Shown here piece after piece: positions 5,661 to 5,691 of a stretch of 5,691 nucleotides of DNA. The notes under the pieces were generated by a model, which had not been told where the DNA came from, did not search any database, and was given only the letters and a program-made list of their open reading frames with translations. This stretch comes from Candidatus Methylomirabilis sp. (GTDB lineage: Bacteria > DYJV01). The stretch lies in assembly GCA_020722945.1 (NCBI GenBank), contig DYJV01000099.1, positions 1 to 5,691 of the forward strand, given 5' to 3'. The position numbers and the translations under genes are program-made. The stretch's first letter is position 1, and each line of letters opens with the position of its first letter.

Positions 5661-5691
5661 TCCCACAGTCTTCAACCTAATTTCTTTGACT

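Overview
The window looks like ordinary chromosome from an AT-rich, Gram-negative (diderm) bacterium. The diderm call rests on a LolA lipoprotein chaperone. The very AT-rich intergenic DNA, the protein style and a TRAP transporter of the mannitol/chloroaromatic (FcbT2/FcbT3) type would suit a Deferribacterota-like anaerobe. That taxonomic guess is an inference from general resemblance, not from a search.

There are two divergent transcription units. The left unit, on the minus strand, is pdxJ (3087-2374), guaA (2360-822) and lolA (818-147). The gaps are 13 and 3 nt, each Shine-Dalgarno overlaps the end of the gene before it, and a good sigma70-type promoter lies at 3141-3113. It encodes the last ring-forming step of PLP (vitamin B6) synthesis, GMP synthase, and the periplasmic carrier of outer-membrane lipoproteins. 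These are unrelated housekeeping jobs that appear to share one message. The right unit, on the plus strand, is dctQ (3350-3898) and dctM (3917-5251), the two membrane subunits of a TRAP transporter. A clean intrinsic terminator follows at 5267-5300. The periplasmic binding protein (DctP) that such a transporter needs is not in the window.

The 262-bp divergent intergenic region (3088-3349) is extremely AT-rich. Besides the pdxJ promoter it holds a perfect 16-bp palindrome (3291-3306) on the start-site side of a candidate dctQ -10 box, which suggests an operator. It also holds a 13-bp AT-only sequence present twice.

The two ends of the window carry copies of the same ~57-bp GC-rich, hairpin-forming repeat in the same orientation (2-58 and 5605-5660). 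They stand out sharply from the AT-rich background and look like a dispersed REP/MITE-like family. About 300 bp between the terminator and the right-hand copy hold no gene that I can support. I see no CRISPR array, no complete mobile element and no complete tRNA or rRNA. Nothing here amounts to a clearly new multi-gene system. The most interesting items are the paired repeats and the candidate operator over the transporter promoter.
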